Source: Chloroflexota bacterium (GTDB taxonomy: Bacteria > Chloroflexota > Anaerolineae > Aggregatilineales > Phototrophicaceae). Taken from it: a stretch of DNA of 64,000 bases. Position 1 is the stretch's first letter; each line of letters starts with the position of its first letter. The notes under the pieces were generated by a model. The model had not been told where the DNA came from and ran no database searches. It was given only the letters and a program-made list of their open reading frames with translations. The position numbers and the translations under genes are program-made. This document shows positions 62,342 to 64,000 of this stretch, piece after piece. The DNA lies in NCBI GenBank assembly GCA_016223085.1, contig JACRPS010000003.1:248001-312000 (forward strand), given 5' to 3'.

Positions 62342-63414
62342 TATAACTGCACGTAACTGTTTTCCGCGAGGATAAACCGGCGCGTGGCGGGCATCCGCTG
62401 TGCCGCTGTCACCTGGGCGTTGTCCGCCAGCAGGCTGGAATCAATGCGCCCCGGAATATCGCGGATGATGCAGTTATTCATCACAATGCTGGCTTCGATT
62501 TCGCTGCCTTCAACCAGCACGTTATCGCCTAACGAGGTGTACGGGCCAACGTAGCTGTTGCGAATAATCGTGTTGTCGCCGATGATGACGGGGCCGCGAA
62601 TCACGCTGTCAATCACCTGGCTGTTCGCGCCCAGCAGCACCCGGTGCGATACCTCCGACCGGCCTATAATCCGGCCCTTGTCCTCCGGCGCGGGGGTGTA
62701 GGGCAGTTCTTCCAGCACCAACTGGTTCGCCAGCACAATCGCGTCCGGCTTGCCAGCGTCAATCCACCAGCCCTTAAGGATGTACGGGCAGACCTGCCTG
62801 CCATCGTTGATGAGCGTCTGAATCGCGTCTGTAATTTCCAGTTCGTTGCGCCACGACGGTCTAATCCGGCTGATCGCATCAAAAATGGAGGGGCGGAACA
62901 GGTACACCCCGGCAATCGCCAGATTGGATTTTGGCTCTTTGGGCTTTTCCACCACCCGCGCCACACAGTCGCCGTCCAGTTCGGCTATCCCGTAGCGCGT
63001 TGGGTCGGAGACTTCGCCCAGGGCGATTGCCGCTTCAATCTCGGAGTTCTCAAAACTTTTGAACAATGGCTGCATCTTGTCCTGGAAGATATTGTCGCCC
63101 AGGAACACGCAGAACGACTCGTCGCCGACAAATGGGCGGCACAGGCCAACCGCGTGCGCCAGCCCCAACTGCTCCGCCTGGACGATGTATTCCAGATTCA
63201 CGCCCAGCCCTTCGCCCTTGCCCAGCGTCTGCGGGATAGACGACTCCAGATCGTTCACGACGATGCCAATGTCCGTCAGACCGGCACCTTTTAACACGTC
63301 AATCGCATAACCGATCAGGGTTTTATTGGCGACCGGGACCAGCGCCTTGGGCATGGTCAGGGTCACAGGACGCAGACGGGTCGCCTTGCCCGCCGCCAGA
63401 ATCACAGCTTTCAT
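62341..63414 (-). CDS. RmlA-type nucleotidyltransferase, long form (NDP-sugar pyrophosphorylase)
   Basis: 357 residues. The N-terminal nucleotidyltransferase has ILAAGKATRLRPVTLTMPKA, VFLGDNIFQDKMQPLF and GIAELDGDCVARVVEKPKE. The C-terminal ~110 residues form a left-handed parallel beta-helix (VIRGPVIIGDNTIIRNSYVG, YTSLGDNVLVEGSEIEASIV). This 'long RmlA' layout is found in dTDP- or UDP-glucose synthesis for polysaccharide or glycolipid assembly. It makes NDP-hexose from NTP and hexose-1-phosphate. The exact nucleotide and sugar are not determined by the motif set. Confidence 0.92.
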   Translation of the reverse strand: MKAVILAAGKATRLRPVTLTMPKALVPVANKTLIGYAIDVLKGAGLTDIGIVVNDLESSIPQTLGKGEGLGVNLEYIVQAEQLGLAHAVGLCRPFVGDESFCVFLGDNIFQDKMQPLFKSFENSEIEAAIALGEVSDPTRYGIAELDGDCVARVVEKPKEPKSNLAIAGVYLFRPSIFDAISRIRPSWRNELEITDAIQTLINDGRQVCPYILKGWWIDAGKPDAIVLANQLVLEELPYTPAPEDKGRIIGRSEVSHRVLLGANSQVIDSVIRGPVIIGDNTIIRNSYVGPYTSLGDNVLVEGSEIEASIVMNNCIIRDIPGRIDSSLLADNAQVTAAQRMPATRRFILAENSYVQL

Positions 63415-63538
63415 GCGTGGAATTTCCCTCCTAACGAAGATAGGCCGTTAAGCTGCCCTGAAGATAGACCGGCAACCTGCCGCTATCCTAACAAACGCGC
63501 CGTAAAAAACACCCATGAATTTATCATTGTCAAGGGCA

Positions 63539-63565
63539 TAAGGGCGCACCGCCGTGCGCCCCGAC
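63539..63565. repeat. Family A element
   Basis: TAAGGGCGCACC...GGTGCGCCCC-like element between two minus-strand genes (last of the window). Confidence 0.75.
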
Positions 63566-63613
63566 ACAACCATCAGGCAGCAAGCGAAATAAGTAACTTC
63601 TCCGTTGTCACCG

Positions 63614-64000
63614 TTATTCGCTCAGGTATTCAACGGCGGCGTCCAGAATCGGGTCACCGTCCGCAAACAGCGTTTCTTCGTTGACCGGCACTTTTACCGT
63701 CGGCACCACACCCGTGCCTTCGATGATGATATTGCCATCAGGGTCAACCGAGCGCCCAACGGAGAATTGCAGCACGAGTCCGCCCGGCATGGTAAACGCC
63801 TTCTGGCCGCCGCCCAGCCCCGCCGTCGGATACTGCCCGACAATCGCGGCGCGGTCCTGCAAGGTCATCGCATAGGTGAAGAATTCGCAGGCGCTGGCGC
63901 AGCTTGGCCCGACCAGCACCGCCACCTTACCATCATAACGCAGGTTTTCCGGCGGCAGATAGAAGCGGCTGATGCCGCGCGGGTCGGCATAGAACTTACC
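63614..64000 (-). CDS. S41-family peptidase, C-terminal part (start beyond window)
   Basis: About 128 residues are visible to the right edge. The S41 (C-terminal processing peptidase) catalytic block is GPSCASACEFFTYAMTLQDR, where the nucleophile Ser is the one before ACEFF. Then VGQYPTAGLGGGQKAFTMPG follows, and a PDZ-linked loop ends the domain (DGDPILDAAVEYL). The N-terminal PDZ and signal sequence lie outside. It processes or degrades exported proteins. Confidence 0.85.
   Translation of the reverse strand, partial: GKFYADPRGISRFYLPPENLRYDGKVAVLVGPSCASACEFFTYAMTLQDRAAIVGQYPTAGLGGGQKAFTMPGGLVLQFSVGRSVDPDGNIIIEGTGVVPTVKVPVNEETLFADGDPILDAAVEYLSE

Overview
The window is GC-rich, gene-dense bacterial chromosome. 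I infer Chloroflexota, probably an Anaerolineae-like lineage, from the gene families present: secreted proteins with Pro/Thr linkers and a recurrent C-terminal domain, Pmp3-like and pentapeptide proteins, DUF6056 and GT87 membrane proteins, and palindromic 'GTAGGGGCG...CGCCCCTAC' elements between genes. No rRNA, tRNA or universal marker was found that would settle the placement.

Layout. 1-8560: an edge-truncated membrane glycosyltransferase-like gene, two secreted proteins that share a C-terminal domain (620-1558 and 7816-8559), mfd, and pth with a DUF2087 gene. 8594-14966: an accessory stretch with a decayed VapBC pair, AT-rich zinc-ribbon and TPR genes, an ABC exporter, and a PstI/BsuBI-like restriction-modification pair. 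14978-18001: a small conserved protein, a lipoprotein, and two overlapping genes for SLATT/DUF4231-like membrane proteins. 18091-18712: a candidate structured RNA and a clear tmRNA gene on the minus strand. 18778-26217: a response regulator, etfA/etfB, two Pmp3 paralogues each next to a pentapeptide-repeat gene, tandem SGNH hydrolases, and an acyl-CoA dehydrogenase that could feed electrons to EtfAB. 26384-31129: a GNAT protein, an unknown protein, a secreted esterase-like protein and a SoxB-related metallophosphoesterase.

32109-38550 is the most interesting block. It holds a MoeZ-type E1/rhodanese, a thioredoxin-like protein with its DUF4395 partner, a MoaD/ThiS-like sulfur carrier ending in GG-SW, MetX, MetY and a JAMM protease. 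Together they look like a protein-thiocarboxylate-dependent homocysteine (methionine) pathway: the rhodanese/E1 loads sulfur on the carrier, JAMM trims or releases it, and MetX/MetY make homocysteine.

38956-50904: rhomboid protease, glutaminyl cyclase, a cation/proton antiporter followed by a PII-like protein, zinc-finger and HtpX stress genes, a P2A ATPase with a terminator hairpin in its leader, an SH3/SGNH protein, and a PAS histidine kinase coupled to an MpsC (DUF2294) gene. 51237-64000: envelope and polysaccharide genes (acyltransferase, nucleotide-sugar dehydrogenase, long-form RmlA-type nucleotidyltransferase, GT-C proteins), a large APH-fold fusion, a three-PDZ secreted protein, a TyrA-like dehydrogenase and an edge-truncated S41 protease. 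At least 23 copies of the palindrome family lie between genes; one supplies the metX stop codon.
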